Origin: Hygrophila difformis
Lineage: Eukaryota; Streptophyta; Magnoliopsida; Lamiales; Acanthaceae
DNA: 64,000 nt
Assembly: GCA_030278955.1 (NCBI GenBank)
Contig: JAOANR010000005.1
Span: forward strand, 37,265,105 to 37,329,104
Direction: 5' to 3'
The notes beneath the pieces are model-generated. The model was not told where the DNA came from and ran no database searches. It saw nothing but the letters and a program-made list of their open reading frames with translations. Shown one piece after another: positions 37,403 through 48,182 of this stretch. The number at the start of each line of letters is the position of its first letter. Positions within the stretch are counted from its first letter, which is position 1. Made by a program: the position numbers and the translations under genes.

Positions 37403-37734
37403 GGGTCTGTTCTGCATGCAGCTTTTGGGACCTTTGGGAGCTTTTGGTAGCTTTAGCTTTTATTTCAAAACAAAAGCACCGTTCTGTACATTAGCTTTTG
37501 GGAGTTTTTGGAAGCTTCTTTTTAGAATCTACAAGAAGTAGCTTTTGGGAGCTTTCGGAAGCTACTTTCCAAATTTAATTAATTTTTCTCTTCAAATTAT
37601 AATTTTTGACAGCTACAGTTACTTGTATCGAACACTCATGTAAAAACTGATAGCTACAGCTCCGATAACTCCCAACAGCTACAGCTCCCTTCAGCTGCAG
37701 CTCGCAGCTACAGCTCGACGTGCAAAACAGACCC
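37403..37734. mobile_element. Small DNA element with inverted ends, hAT-like appearance
   Basis: Inverted termini GGGTCTGTTCTGCATG and, in reverse, GGGTCTGTTTTGCACG enclose subterminal AGCTTTTGGGAGC-type words on the left and GCTACAGCTC words on the right, arranged as partial complements. No frame. A clear 8-bp target duplication was not seen, so the superfamily is uncertain. Confidence 0.55.
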
Positions 37735-37745
37735 TAAGTGTAATA

Positions 37746-38009
37746 CTACCTCCGTTTCCAAGATGTGAAATGTTTGGTGTTTTGACACTATTCATTATTC
37801 GACTTTGATTCACGTTTATACAATTATTATCGAAGGAAAAACATAGTCAAATGTGATCTTGTTAGAATCGTCTCATCATGTAGTTTTATAATATCAAATT
37901 CTTATAATTTTTACTTATATACAATACAATGTGAGTTATTAATAATTAAAAATCTGCATCGGACTGCATGCGCAGAGAGAATGTTGCATAATCATAAAAA
38001 CAGAAGAAG
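37746..38009. mobile_element. Stowaway-like MITE
   Basis: Ends CTACCTCCGTTTCCAAG and, in reverse, CTTCTTCTGTTTTTATG, TA flanks, interior core in reverse (AAACATAGTCAAATGTGATC and TCGTCTCATCATGTAG). Confidence 0.75.
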
Positions 38010-38189
38010 TATATACTATCATATATAGGTCTTGTTTTCATTTGATTGGTAAAAATCATTTAGGTTTTATTGCGTATAACTTATAACCTATATTTACTCC
38101 TATATGTATTATTAATTATCGATTTAATTAGTCAATTAACATTACTAATTATAAATTCATTCTCCAATTACGCTAATTCAATTGGTTTA

Positions 38190-38520
38190 GGTCCCGTTCT
38201 TTATAATTTATTTTCAGGACTTATTACTTATTTTTATAAAAATCAGATCAGACTAGATTAGATAAGAACATTCAGATCAAATCAGATCAAATCAGATCAG
38301 ACTAGACCCGAAACATTCAAACCAGACCAAATTATTATAATAAAATTATACGGAGTATAAGGATAAGATAAGATAAGATCAGACCAGACCAAACCAATTC
38401 AGAACAGATAAGATCAGACCAGATTGAATCAGACCAGAAACATTCAGACCATACCAGACAAATTCAGATCAGATTAGATCTTATAAAATTTAGATCAGAA
38501 CAATTTATTTAAGGCCTAGA
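38190..38520. repeat. CAGATCAGA-type degenerate tandem cluster, possible DNA element
   Basis: AGATCAGACCAGA words repeat about twenty times between 38240 and 38490. The edges carry weakly matching inverted pieces (GTCCCGTTCTTT near 38190; GCCCTGTTCTCT in reverse near 38528), which could be terminal repeats of a non-autonomous element. Related to the intronic cluster at 27160. Confidence 0.5.
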
Positions 38521-38789
38521 GAACAGGGCTAGTTATTTGACGTCTCTAACGAGTGTAGTTAGTGTGCTTATTAAGGGACCGAACAAAGGATCAATACTTT
38601 AGATTAGTGTCTTTAAAAGAACGCATTTGATGTGATTTAGGCTCCTACACACCCCTGCCGACACACGAGTATCAACGTTTATAGAAAGAAAGAAAAAGAA
38701 CGAATTTGATAATTAACAGAGTAAATTGAAAAATAATGATAAATACATAAAGGAATGAGTTTAGTTAGTTTATTTAATTTCCATTCATT

Positions 38790-39030
38790 AATTGGAGTGA
38801 GGGTTGGGGGTTCAACTCCCCACCCACCCCCTATTCATCTCATTTGTTCATTTGTAATTTGTGTGACATGAGCTCCTACCACCCATTTCATAGTCTGTAT
38901 ATGTTGTTCAGAACCCCAAAAGAAAAAAGAAAATCTCATTTGTCCATTTGTAATTTGTATGATGTGAGCTCCAACTGCCCATTTCTTAGTCTGTATATGT
39001 TGTTTAGAACAAAAAAAAAAAGAAAAAAAA
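38790..39030 (+). mobile_element. SINE with duplicated 3' part
   Basis: GGTTGGGGGTTCAACTCCCC is the B-box region of the GGACTTACC SINE family. The downstream segment CATTTGTAATTTGTGTGACATG..TAGTCTGTATATGTTGTT occurs twice, each followed by an A-rich tract. The 5' A-box part is poorly preserved. Confidence 0.6.
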
Positions 39031-39147
39031 AGTTTCCATTGATTAATTTAATTAATACATCTATATAATGAAAATGATGTTCTCAACCTACCATTCAAAC
39101 TTATATGGAGTGGGATTCCACTTTTTGGGTTAATTAATTAGCTATTA

Positions 39148-39380
39148 CTTCCTATGTTTTCATTTCTTTTTTAAGCGCTCACCAATTACGCGGTTCAATG
39201 CACATTTTAAATTATCAATAACTCAAGTTTGATATATGTAAAAATTCTAAGAGTTTCATATTTAAAAACTACATGATAAGACGAATTTAACAAGATTCCA
39301 TTTGGCTATATTTTAACTTGTATATTATGATACAACTCTAAGTAAAAGTTTTTGTGTGGATAATAATATAAGAGAGTTAG
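39148..39380. mobile_element. Stowaway-like MITE, degenerate
   Basis: CTTCCTATGTTTTCATTTC after TA, right end AGAGAGTTAG before TA. The interior keeps ACTACATGATAAGACGAATT and AACAAGATTCCATTTGGCTA. Confidence 0.6.
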
Positions 39381-39598
39381 TATTAGAAATCAAAGCACAG
39401 ACAAAAGTATATGCTCCTGGGCTTACGTGACGATTTTGGATTGGAGTAAACTCATTAAACGTAGTAGCCGGACTAAAGGTGAGAGACAACATTCCACAAA
39501 ATTTCCTCGCCAGTACAGTACGAGTTCGGGCGGCCAATCTCACTTTGTAAAAACGAAAATTGAAAAAAAAATTCCATTTTTGATGGGGTAGCTGGGAG

Positions 39599-42097
39599 CT
39601 AATGGGGCACACTTCCATCACCACTGTCGTCCTCCAGCTTCTGCTTCTTGGGGGAGTCATCCCTGTCCTTTTTGTCATCATCGGCGCGTTTCCTCTGCGA
39701 GGTCTCCCCGGCGCCGGAACTACACAGCGTCAGGCTTGTATCAGGAGGAGGAGGAGCCGCCCTGGAGGGGACCTTGAACACCTTGAACACAAAGTAGTGG
39801 TCTTTCTGGACACGCGGGTCGAATGTTTTGTAGATGCTGAGCTGATCCCCTGCCTTGAGCCCGTGCTTGTGCACGAATTTGTTCCACTCCCCCGACACGC
39901 CGAACCCTCCTCCTGTGGAGGACAGGTCTCTCAGCTCCATTCTGTACGTCTCCTCATCCCCGTCGTACACCAGCATCGGCATGTGCAATTGTGTGCCCTC
40001 TTCCAAATCCCACTCGTCACTTATCGTCCTCGCCTTTCCCCTGTCGAAACGCAGATACGAGCACGGCTCCCTCACGTCTTCTTCCGATAGGGTTCTCGAT
40101 ATACGCAGGCAGTACATCGGGATATTCCTGAAACCAAATCACAAATCGCATTCATTGGGGGAAAATTCAGATGGCTGGCTATGACCTAATATGTCAGTGA
40201 ATTTAGGGTTTCATGTTATACTGACATCAACTAATACTTCTATTATAAGTTCTTTTCGAACCAAAATGGGTTAAGATTTATTAGAATAGAGCATTGCAAA
40301 TCAGACATTGAATTACAGTAAATAGTATAACATGTGTGGAGCATAAATAATCATGCTATAAATCAATAGGGTGGACATTAAGAGAGAAAAATGCATACCT
40401 CCTCCAACTTTTTGGAGACATTTTCAGTGAAGGAAGATAGTCTGCTGGTAAATCATCGTCTGACAAGAATGCAAGATCAGGGTCATTCTCCGCGTCCACC
40501 TTCGAATCAGGAAGTGTAGTCTGAGGATAAACCGGATAGATTGGAGGCGACAGACCCTCAGCAGCATATTCGGCAGCCTGCAACTGTAACGCAAACAGAA
40601 GATCTTGGTCCTCAATTTCTTTCAATAGATTTTCTTGTAGAGTTACTTCATCATTATCGCTGGCTTCATTTCCTGGGGAACTGAGGGCTGGCAGTGGCGG
40701 TGGCGGTGGTGGTGGTGGCAGGGTCTCCTCCACCACCTTAGCTTTCCCCTTTTGGGCATATCTCTGTTGTTGAATGGTTTCTAGGTCACCGGTCTCTATG
40801 TTAATACCAGGATCTTTCTTATCATCATCCGGCTTCCTCTCTTGAATACGAATCCCTGCCTGCTGCGGCTTTGCTCTTATTATACCAGCATCTTTCTTAT
40901 CATCATCTGGTTTCCTCTCTTGAATGTGAATCCCTGCCTGCTGCGGCTTTGGTTTCTTTATCAACTTGAAGACAAAGTAGTGGTCATCGAAAACACGTGG
41001 ATCGTATGTTCTGAAGATTTGGAGAACGTCCCCAGTTCTGAGGCTGTGCTTGGACAAGAAGGCGTCCCACCCCTTGCCTGTTATGCAGAAGACGCCGTCA
41101 TCATTCTTTTGAATGCCAAAATTAAAGTACCTGAGCATCATGTTGTAATTCAAGTTTTCCATGTCGTATACGAAAAGGGCCATCGGAAAATCCCCTTCTG
41201 GGACGTTTTCCCTCAAGTCCCAATTGCCACTTATAGCCATTGCTTCGTTGATCCCAATGGTCATATATGCGTCCGGTGATAACGCATCTGCTGCCGTTAG
41301 GGTTATGATTGCACAGAGGGAGTCCTTGGGAATAAATCTGCAGGGAATTAAAAGGGAAATCGAAATTTGGGGGAAATTCGGATGAATGAATGTATCAATT
41401 CACAGTACCTTATTTTAAGGACGATTGGGAATTATATTCTGCACCAAAGTATGACATCGAATTGCCTCAGAACAGTAGGGTTTTGTGCACATAAAGGTAT
41501 TTGATGTAAAATGAATCCAAAATTTGATTAGAAAACCCTAAAAATCTCATTCTTTTCCTACTCAAATTCTTGGATGACATTTGAAACCCCCAAAACGATC
41601 ATATTTCCATTTAGATCAGATTCATCTAAGATTACTAACTTAAATCACCCTTCGTGGAAGCATTGATCATAACTTATGTATGCTCCAATCCGATAATTAA
41701 GAAAAAACACTAAGAAATTAAAACAGTTGAATTGAACGGAAATTAAAAGAGATCGACTGATCAAGACACAAAATGGTTACCTTCTCCAAAGAATTGGATT
41801 CATTTGGAGTGCAGGAATATTGGGATATTGATCAGGAACTAAGGTTGGAAAATCAGGGTTACACCGATCATCAGGGTATGCGAAAGCAATCGGAGTCGGA
41901 TTACATACTTGCGGTTGTTGTTGTTGCTTCGCATATTCCTCTTCCTGCAACTTCTTAGCAATCTCATGATCGCTTTGCTCGAGCATCTTCAAAATCTCAG
42001 CTTTATTCTCATCCTCCTCCTCCTCCTTTTTTCCTCCCTCTTCATTATCAGAATCATCCTCCACCTCAATCAATACGCCCTTTCCTTTATCCGCCAT
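39599..42097 (-). CDS. Two-domain B3-like protein with acidic helices
   Basis: 594-aa protein from three exons on the minus strand: 42097-41781, 41337-40399, 40127-39599 (total 1785 nt, phase-consistent). Start MADKGKGVLIEVEDDSDNEE. Exon 1 is very acidic, carries SDHEIAKKLQEEEYAKQQQQ and ends NIPALQMNPILWR. Exon 2 encodes the first B3-like domain (FIPKDSLCAIITL to FKLIKKPKP; core TGDVLQIFRTYDPR), a 25-residue tandem duplication (AGIHIQERKPDDDKKD twice), a run of 8 Pro, a second helix DQDLLFALQLQAAEYA and LPSLKMSPKSWR. Exon 3 encodes the second B3-like domain (NIPMYCLRISRTL to FKVFKVPS; core AGDQLSIYKTFDPR) and a Lys/Asp-rich tail. B3 folds usually bind DNA in plant transcription factors; this divergent type is closest in feel to the At2g33720/DUF313-like groups. 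DNA binding is inferred, not shown. Confidence 0.8.
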
Positions 42098-42520
42098 TCT
42101 TGATTTCTTGATATATTACTGTGTGTCTTGGAGAAGGAAGGTTCTTTTTTTTCGATTAGGGGGAAGGGAAAAACAGAAATGAATTGAATGAACACACAAT
42201 ATATTTATGTTTTTGATATTCACAGACTTGCATTCATTAATTGTTGGTGTCATCAAACAGTATACTTAATGGATTTTGTGTGTCTAGAGTTATGAGTGCC
42301 AGTAGAAATACCAATAATGGTATTTACATGTCATCAATTCCATTTTCTGTATATAATGAAAAATGAAAACAACAAAAGAAAATATAGTAGAAAGTTTTTG
42401 AAAAAACGATAATTCTGAATATAAAAATAATAAAATGAGCTATTATGCTAAAAGAATTTCATTTAACGTATATAAAAAAATTCAATGGCTAAAATATAGA
42501 GTGAAATTATTAATATAAAG

Positions 42521-42543
42521 TTTTTTTTTTTTTTTTTTTTTTT
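42521..42543. repeat. Poly(T) tract
   Basis: Run of more than 20 T upstream of the minus-strand B3 gene; flanked by direct copies of ATTATTAATATAAAGTT, so possibly the reverse poly(A) of a small lost retroposon. Confidence 0.6.
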
Positions 42544-42635
42544 GCAAAGAATTATTAATATAAAGTTAGTGACGCAAACTCATATAAGTTTGGTTTATGA
42601 ATAATAATCTTCACGACATAATAATATGCACATAT

Positions 42636-42842
42636 TAGTATTAATTTTCGTTTTTTTTTTTTTTTGTGAAACCATGTATTCTCAGACTACATTGGACTTA
42701 TAATTAATTTCTCAAGGATCTGCATAGGCAATGAAGGGCACATCTCCCAGAGCAGTTTTTTGCATATACAAGGCTCGATCCCAAGACCTTGTTTAAGCAA
42801 CTAAAACCCGAATCCACTCAAGCCAACTACTGCTGGTATTAA
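42636..42842 (-). mobile_element. SINE, reverse orientation
   Basis: Minus strand reads TTGGCTTGAGTGG (A box), GGTCTTGGGATCGAGCC (B box), then CTCTGGGAGATGTGCCC and CAGATCCTTGAGAAATTA, matching the 36651 family, and ends in a T-run at about 42650 (plus strand). GTATTAATT flanks it on both sides (near 42640 and 42836). Confidence 0.75.
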
Positions 42843-43548
42843 TTATACTAGTATTTCCCCCGCCCAATGGGCGGAAATTCTGGACAATATGAATAACTAT
42901 CAAATTTAACAAATAAAATAGTTCAATTTTATTATATCGATTACATTCTTCAATTTTCTTAAACTATTTTAAGTATTACATGAGTGCGTCTATACATTGC
43001 ATAGAAATCGGTCAACATATGTCATTACCAATATTTATATATTACAATTTAGTATCTTAAAAAATACTTATACTACAAACAATAGTTGAAATGACAAAAA
43101 AGTGAAAAAGCAAAGATAAAAATATTTCTACTCACGACTCTAATGTCATGCATTGACAAAGAAAATATATGAAATCGTATTGTACTCGATAATTGATTAT
43201 TGATATTGATTCACACTCTAAAGCATTGAAATATTAGAAATTCCATAAAAATATAAATATTTCCAAATTAAATTAGAAAATACCCTTGTAAATGAATCCA
43301 TTGACAAATTAAAATGACTATAGTTTCATATCAACTTATTGTCGTATTGAAATTTGTCTAATTTAGTTAATTTATCTAATACAAATATTTGTTGTTCATT
43401 AATGAATATAATATAAATCGATAAAGTACTTATTAATATTTTACAATATATTCTTTAACTATGGTTAAGAATAATAATAAATATTGAAATTATATTTAAA
43501 GAATAAATATAATATCAACCCATAAATTTTTTGTTACATTCTTTATTA

Positions 43549-44534
43549 GAAAAAGACCAATATAGTCCTTTTTTTATTACAAAAAAGCCAAATCAGTCCT
43601 TTTTTTTGCCCAATTGGTCCGCTACATATACCAATTACGTCACAATCGGTCCTTTACCCACTAATTATGCCCTAATTACACATTTTAGGCCAAATCGGTC
43701 CTTTTTTTTCAAAAATCTAAATTGGTTCATTATTAATTTTTGTCCCCTTTCATTCAGTCCAATGCACATTTCAAATCACTAATAACTCAAATTCGATATA
43801 AGTAAAAATTCTAAAATTTCGATATTTACTCCCTCCGTCCCACTTGTATTGTCCCATTTTGACTTTTGACACTGTTTATTGATCAACTTTGACATAATGT
43901 TATCACAATTATATCAACAAAAAAATATAGTCAAGTTTGGTCTTGTAGGATTCGTCTAATCGTGTAGTTTTAAAATATATATATATTTTTTTATAATTTT
44001 TACTTTTCTACATTTTAAGATATTTACTGTTAAACAAAGGCATTGGACTGCATGTCAAAAAGTTTTGAGACATTTTAAATGGGACAGAGGGAGTATAAAC
44101 TACACGACGAGACGAATCTAACAAGATTCTACTTGGCTCATTTTAATTTTTATATCTAGGTCTGTCTTGTCGTGTTAATAACGGACCTAGATATACAAGT
44201 TAAAATGAGCCAAGTAGGATCTTGTTAGATTCGTCTCGTCGTGTAGTTTATAAATATCGAAATTTTAGAATTTTTACGTATATCAAATTTGAGTTATTAG
44301 TGGTTTGAAATGTGTATTGGACTGCATGAAAGGGGGCAAAAATTAATAACGGACCAATTTAGATTTTTGAAAAAAAAAGGACTGATTTGGCCAAAAATAT
44401 GTAATTAGGGCATAATTAGTGGGTGGAGGACCAATTGGGACGTAATTAGTATATGTAGCGGATCAATTGAGCCAAAAAATAAAAAGGGACTAATTTGACT
44501 TTTTTGTAAAAAAAGACTATATTGGCATTTTTTC
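43549..44534. mobile_element. Foldback element with a MITE in one arm
   Basis: Arms of about 340 bp are inverted copies meeting near 44160-44190. The outer ends read GAAAAAGACCAATATAGTCC and, in reverse, GGAAAAAATGCCAATATAG. Both arms carry alternating GGTCC/GGACC words and, inward, the MITE-family core (CGACGAGACGAATCTAACAA). The left arm is interrupted by the MITE at 43829-44093. The transcript would form a near-perfect long hairpin. Confidence 0.8.
43829..44093. mobile_element. Stowaway-like MITE inside a foldback arm
   Basis: 265 bp; ends CTCCCTCCGTCCCACTTG and, in reverse, CTCCCTCTGTCCCATTTA, with TA at 43827-43828 and 44094-44095. The opposite arm of the foldback keeps the uninterrupted sequence (CGATATTTATAAACTAC in reverse), giving a direct empty-site control. 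Confidence 0.9.
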
Positions 44535-44935
44535 CATTATTTATTTGGTAGTATTCTTTATCTATAATAATTAATGAAATTAAATTATATAATGTGAATT
44601 TTGCTTGAATTTAGTTTTCCTATATTTTGAAAGTGCATATTATGTTCTTTTTTTATAATTCTTTTATTTTTATACTGAAAAAGGATTGATTTTTGCTACT
44701 GTTTATTATTTAACTATCAACACATAAGGTTTTTGTTACATCTTTTATTTGGTAGTATTCTTTATTTATAATGAAATTAAATTATCTAACCTGAATTTCA
44801 CTCAAATTTGGTTCTTCTATATTTTGAAAGTGCACTATTTTTTTATTTTTTATTTTTATAATTCCTTCATTTTTATAGTTAAAAAGAATTGACTTTTGCT
44901 ACTGTTTATTATTCAACTTTGACTAATGCTTATAC
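44535..44935. repeat. Direct tandem duplication, period about 205 bp
   Basis: ATTTGGTAGTATTCTTTAT.TATAAT, GAAATTAAATTAT, TTCTATATTTTGAAAGTGCA and TTTTTGCTACTGTTTATTAT appear in the same order starting near 44547 and again near 44750. The piece ATCAACACATAAGGTTTTTG joining the copies also precedes the foldback at 43513, so the foldback inserted in this repeat. Confidence 0.75.
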
Positions 44936-45214
44936 AACATCTACATAAGAAAGAAAACATAGTTAAGTGTGATCTCGTTAGATTCGTCTCATCATGTAGT
45001 TTTACAATATCAAATTTTTAGTATTTTTTCTTGTACACATTTTGAGTTGTTGATGAGTTATTGATAATTAAAAATGTGTATTGGATTGCGTGCAGAAAGT
45101 GAATGTTGGGGAAATAGGTAGGTTACTGTTCATAAAGGAATTTTTGTGAGAGAATTAATAGGTTACTGTTTATAAGAGTATGTTACTGTTCATAAGGGAT
45201 ATTGTTTTTATATA

Positions 45215-45474
45215 CTCCCTCCGTCTTTAAATAGATGAAACATTTGCATAGTAACTACTATTCATTTAGTAACATTGATTTGAATTTTTAACATAGTTAT
45301 ATAAGATAAAACATAGTCAAATGAGATCTTGTTGGATTCGTCTAATCGCGTAGATTTATATTATCTAACTTTTATAAATTTTACTTTTATACAATTAAAG
45401 ATATTGAGCATTAAAAATGTGTATTTGATTGCGTGAAATGCTGAAATATTTCAATTATTGGAAAACGGAGGGAG
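45215..45474. mobile_element. Stowaway-like MITE
   Basis: Ends CTCCCTCCGTCTTTAAATAG and, in reverse, CTCCCTCCGTTTTCCAATAA, TA flanks, core TAAAACATAGTCAAATGAGA and GGATTCGTCTAATCGCGTAG. Confidence 0.85.
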
Positions 45475-45629
45475 TATTATATAGATTTTCATTAGTTGAT
45501 GATTATTGGAATGAATTTTAATTAAGCGTTTTACACAAGTAAATCACACATAATAAATTATTAAAATAATCCTTTAGGCGAGGAATCGTGCAACGAAAAG
45601 TAGTTGTCGCTGCGCAAAATTGAGAAACC

Positions 45630-46800
45630 ACGTGATGGTACAAGAATCGACAATTTGGTTCCTATGCTCGGTTAGTATATATTGGGATTGTTTCCAACCG
45701 TTAGATAGAGTTTGCATCTAATAGTTTATATTGAGTATAGGAATAATTGAGTCTTTTCCCTTATCTTTATGAATTTAGATAATATAAAAAAAAATTGATC
45801 AGGTCATCATTGCAACCCATTCTCTTAATTCTGAATACGCCAATTACGTAATTGGTTCTTTCTTTTTTTACGCCTGAAGTCTAAATACACTGAGTTTTTG
45901 AAATAATAATGGAGATTTGAATTTGAAGAGTTTCTCCGATTATCTCATAAGCAACCACCATAAGTAGAGTAAAAAAAAAAAAAACAGAGTTGAGGACAAG
46001 AAAAGGCTGAATAGAGAACATGTGAAAATGGTGGTTTCATCAAGTCAAAATAGAATATTTAGTAATTCAAAACAGAATGTTATATAACACATAACAGAAT
46101 GTTTGTTAAGTTAAGACAGAATGTTTAGTAATTCGAAACATAATGTTATGTAACACAACAAAATATTACATAACAGAACATCTTAACAGAATGTCAATCA
46201 ATTAAAAAAAGAATGCTACGTATGTCAGAAAAGAATGTTACATAGTAGTTCATATACAAGTCAAAACATAATGTTTAGTAATTTGAAACAGAATGTTGTA
46301 AAACACATAACAGAATGTTTGTTAAGTCAAAACAGAATGGTCCGAATAGAATGTCAATCAATTGAAAAAAAGAATGCCACATATTTCAGAACAGAATGTT
46401 ACATATAGTAGTTCATATGAGAATGTTTTATACCACATAACAGAATATTAGTTAAGTCTGAACATAATGTTATGTCTATAAACACAAATATAATTTGCTG
46501 ATATACCTATACACAGTACTTTACTTGAATGGGAAAAAATCGCCGTTTCCGTCTCCAATAGTGTTTTGTCTCCTGTGATGATTAACTGATGCCATCATTA
46601 TCTGATAAAGTTGAAAATACTGTGAGATACAACTTACAATAAAATAATAAAGCATTACAATTACAGTTTTACCCATATGTGATCTACACCGTACACCTAA
46701 TAAAATTTTTCATCTAACGGTTATAGATAATTCCAGTATGTACTGGACAAATGGATTCCAGCACAGGAACCATATTGAAGAATCGATGTCTTTGTATCAT
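45630..46800. mobile_element. Unclassified repeat element around the AGAATGTT array
   Basis: Weak inverted similarity between the edges: left GGTACAAGAATCGACAAT then GGTTCCTATGCTCGG and CCGTTAGAT; right, in reverse, GATTCTTCAATAT then GGTTCCTGTGCTGG and CCGTTAGAT, in the same order. No target duplication or frame was identified. Probably a non-autonomous DNA element enclosing the array at 46043-46480. Confidence 0.45.
46043..46480. repeat. AACAGAATGTT array, higher-order period about 217 bp
   Basis: The word ACAGAATGTT and close variants recur about twenty times, separated by AT-rich linkers such as TAACACATA. The order of variants repeats: GTCAAAA..TTTAGTAATT..CACATAACAGAATG at 46043 reappears at 46260. 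Confidence 0.8.
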
Positions 46801-46919
46801 TTATACAGTTATTAATAGAAATTAATTGAATGCATATATTACTTTTGACAACAGTTTTATCTTAAATAATAATTATAAATTTAATTTAATATATAATTTA
46901 AACATTATTTAAAGTCAAT

Positions 46920-47116
46920 ATAGAATTTTAATTGGGATGGGACTTACCCTAGTGGCCAAGTTTCCCGACTCCCAACGTATAGGTTGGGGGTTCGATTCCC
47001 CACCCGGCCCCTGTCCCTCTCCTTTTATCCCGTTGTAATCTGTGTGGCACGGGCGCCCACCGCCATTTCCTAGCCTATATAGGCTGTTCAACAAAAAAAA
47101 AATAGAATTTAATTGG
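46920..47116 (+). mobile_element. tRNA-derived SINE
   Basis: Best-preserved member of its family here: GGACTTACCCTAGTGGCCAA (A box), GGGGGTTCGATTCCCC (B box), TTGTAATCTGTGTGGCACGG, CCTATATAGGCTGTTC and an A10 tail. Flanked by ATAGAATTTTAATTGG (left) and ATAGAATTTAATTGG (right), a target duplication with one base of slippage. Confidence 0.9.
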
Positions 47117-47147
47117 ATGTGTAATTTAAATAATAACGATTATTAGA

Positions 47148-47236
47148 ATTCTGTTTTGGGAGAGACAACTCTTCAATGCCTACCAGATCCTCGAGAGATT
47201 AGTCTAGGGTCCAATGAAGCCGGTAGTTCACCAAAA
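47148..47236 (+). mobile_element. SINE 3' fragment
   Basis: GAATTCTGTTTTGGGAGAGA, CTTCAATGCCTACCAGATCC and GGTCCAATGAAGCC match the 3' half of the 36651-type SINE. AAATAATAAC occurs near each side. The frame running through it is not a gene. Confidence 0.7.
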
Positions 47237-47259
47237 AATAATAACAATAATCTAAAATT

Positions 47260-48182
47260 TTTCACTACAAGAAAAACACAAGATAGCGACCGGCCTCACC
47301 AACCCCAGAGAAGAGGTCGCAACCACAGTGAAGCGGGAATCCCTCTATTCAAGAAACATACGTACACAAAGTATTGCCCGTCCACAAAGCCTTGGAGATC
47401 AACTACTTGCATCTATTTTTACCTCGTTAGTACACGAGTTTTGATCTCTAAATTTAGTCATTAAATAAAGTCCACAGCTTGTATTCTAAATGTAATCTAA
47501 TCTATATATTGATTTCCATAGGTTCCTCGAATACAAATGAAGGAGTTATCAGAAAGATTAAGGTTCCCAAAATCAAGGATGAAAAGAATTAGTCTACTCT
47601 ACAAAATATCAGTTAATGTTTTCAAGTTTAACTTAGTGTTTATTTTAAGTTTGTGTTGAACTTTTTTCTTTTTTTCAAGTTTAACTTTGTTGTATACTTG
47701 TGAACAAATATATGTTTTGGTTGGATATTCGATCTTGTTATTGAAAATGGTGTTGAAGTTGGATTTATGTGTATATATATTCTGTTTGCCTAAGTTCACA
47801 TAACTTGTTGAAAGGTTGTATGTTGATTGAGATTGGATTTGGTATTGATTTATTATTGTATCAGGGGAACATGGACCTGTATCAGAATTGGTGGATTGCC
47901 ATTTTCAGACCTAGCGACCGCATATGCGGTCGCCGAAGAGGTCGCTGCAGTCCATTAACTGGGTTAACGGAGAGGGGTCTGGCGACCGCATTTCCGGTCG
48001 CCAGAGGGGTCGCTAAGTCCAGCGACCCCAAACCCCATGGTCGCAGTCGAATACTAACCAAGCCTATGGCGACCTTCCCACATGCGGTCACAAGTGCGGT
48101 TGCTAGCGGGTTTTCCAACCCATTTCAGCCTCTTAGCAACTGCTTTTGGTGGTTGCTATACATGATTATTCTTGTAGTGTTT
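47260..48182. mobile_element. Miniature CACTA (En/Spm-type) element
   Basis: Starts CACTACAAGAAAAACA at 47263 and, in reverse, CACTACAAGAATAATCA at 48179; length 917 bp. TTT on both sides (47260-47262, 48180-48182) is the 3-bp target duplication expected of CACTA elements. Subterminal GCGACC/GGTCGC words are dense in the right half (47905-48100) and present at the left (47284, 47313), as transposase-binding repeats would be. There is no transposase frame. Confidence 0.9.

Larger units (their letters stand above)
42848..45485 (-). mobile_element. Probable non-autonomous Helitron
   Basis: On the minus strand the right-hand terminus is CCGCCCATTGGGCGG (hairpin) then GGGAAATACTAG, with T as next base: the Helitron 3' pattern (hairpin, short spacer, CTAG, T). 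A candidate 5' end, A then TCTATATAATA, starts at 45485. Between them are a foldback element, two MITEs and a 210-bp tandem duplication, but no helicase. The 3' end is well supported; the 5' end rests on TC plus similarity to the 53954 terminus. Confidence 0.5.

Noticed and set aside
47156..47464. 102-aa frame
   Set aside because: It runs through a SINE tail into the CACTA left end.
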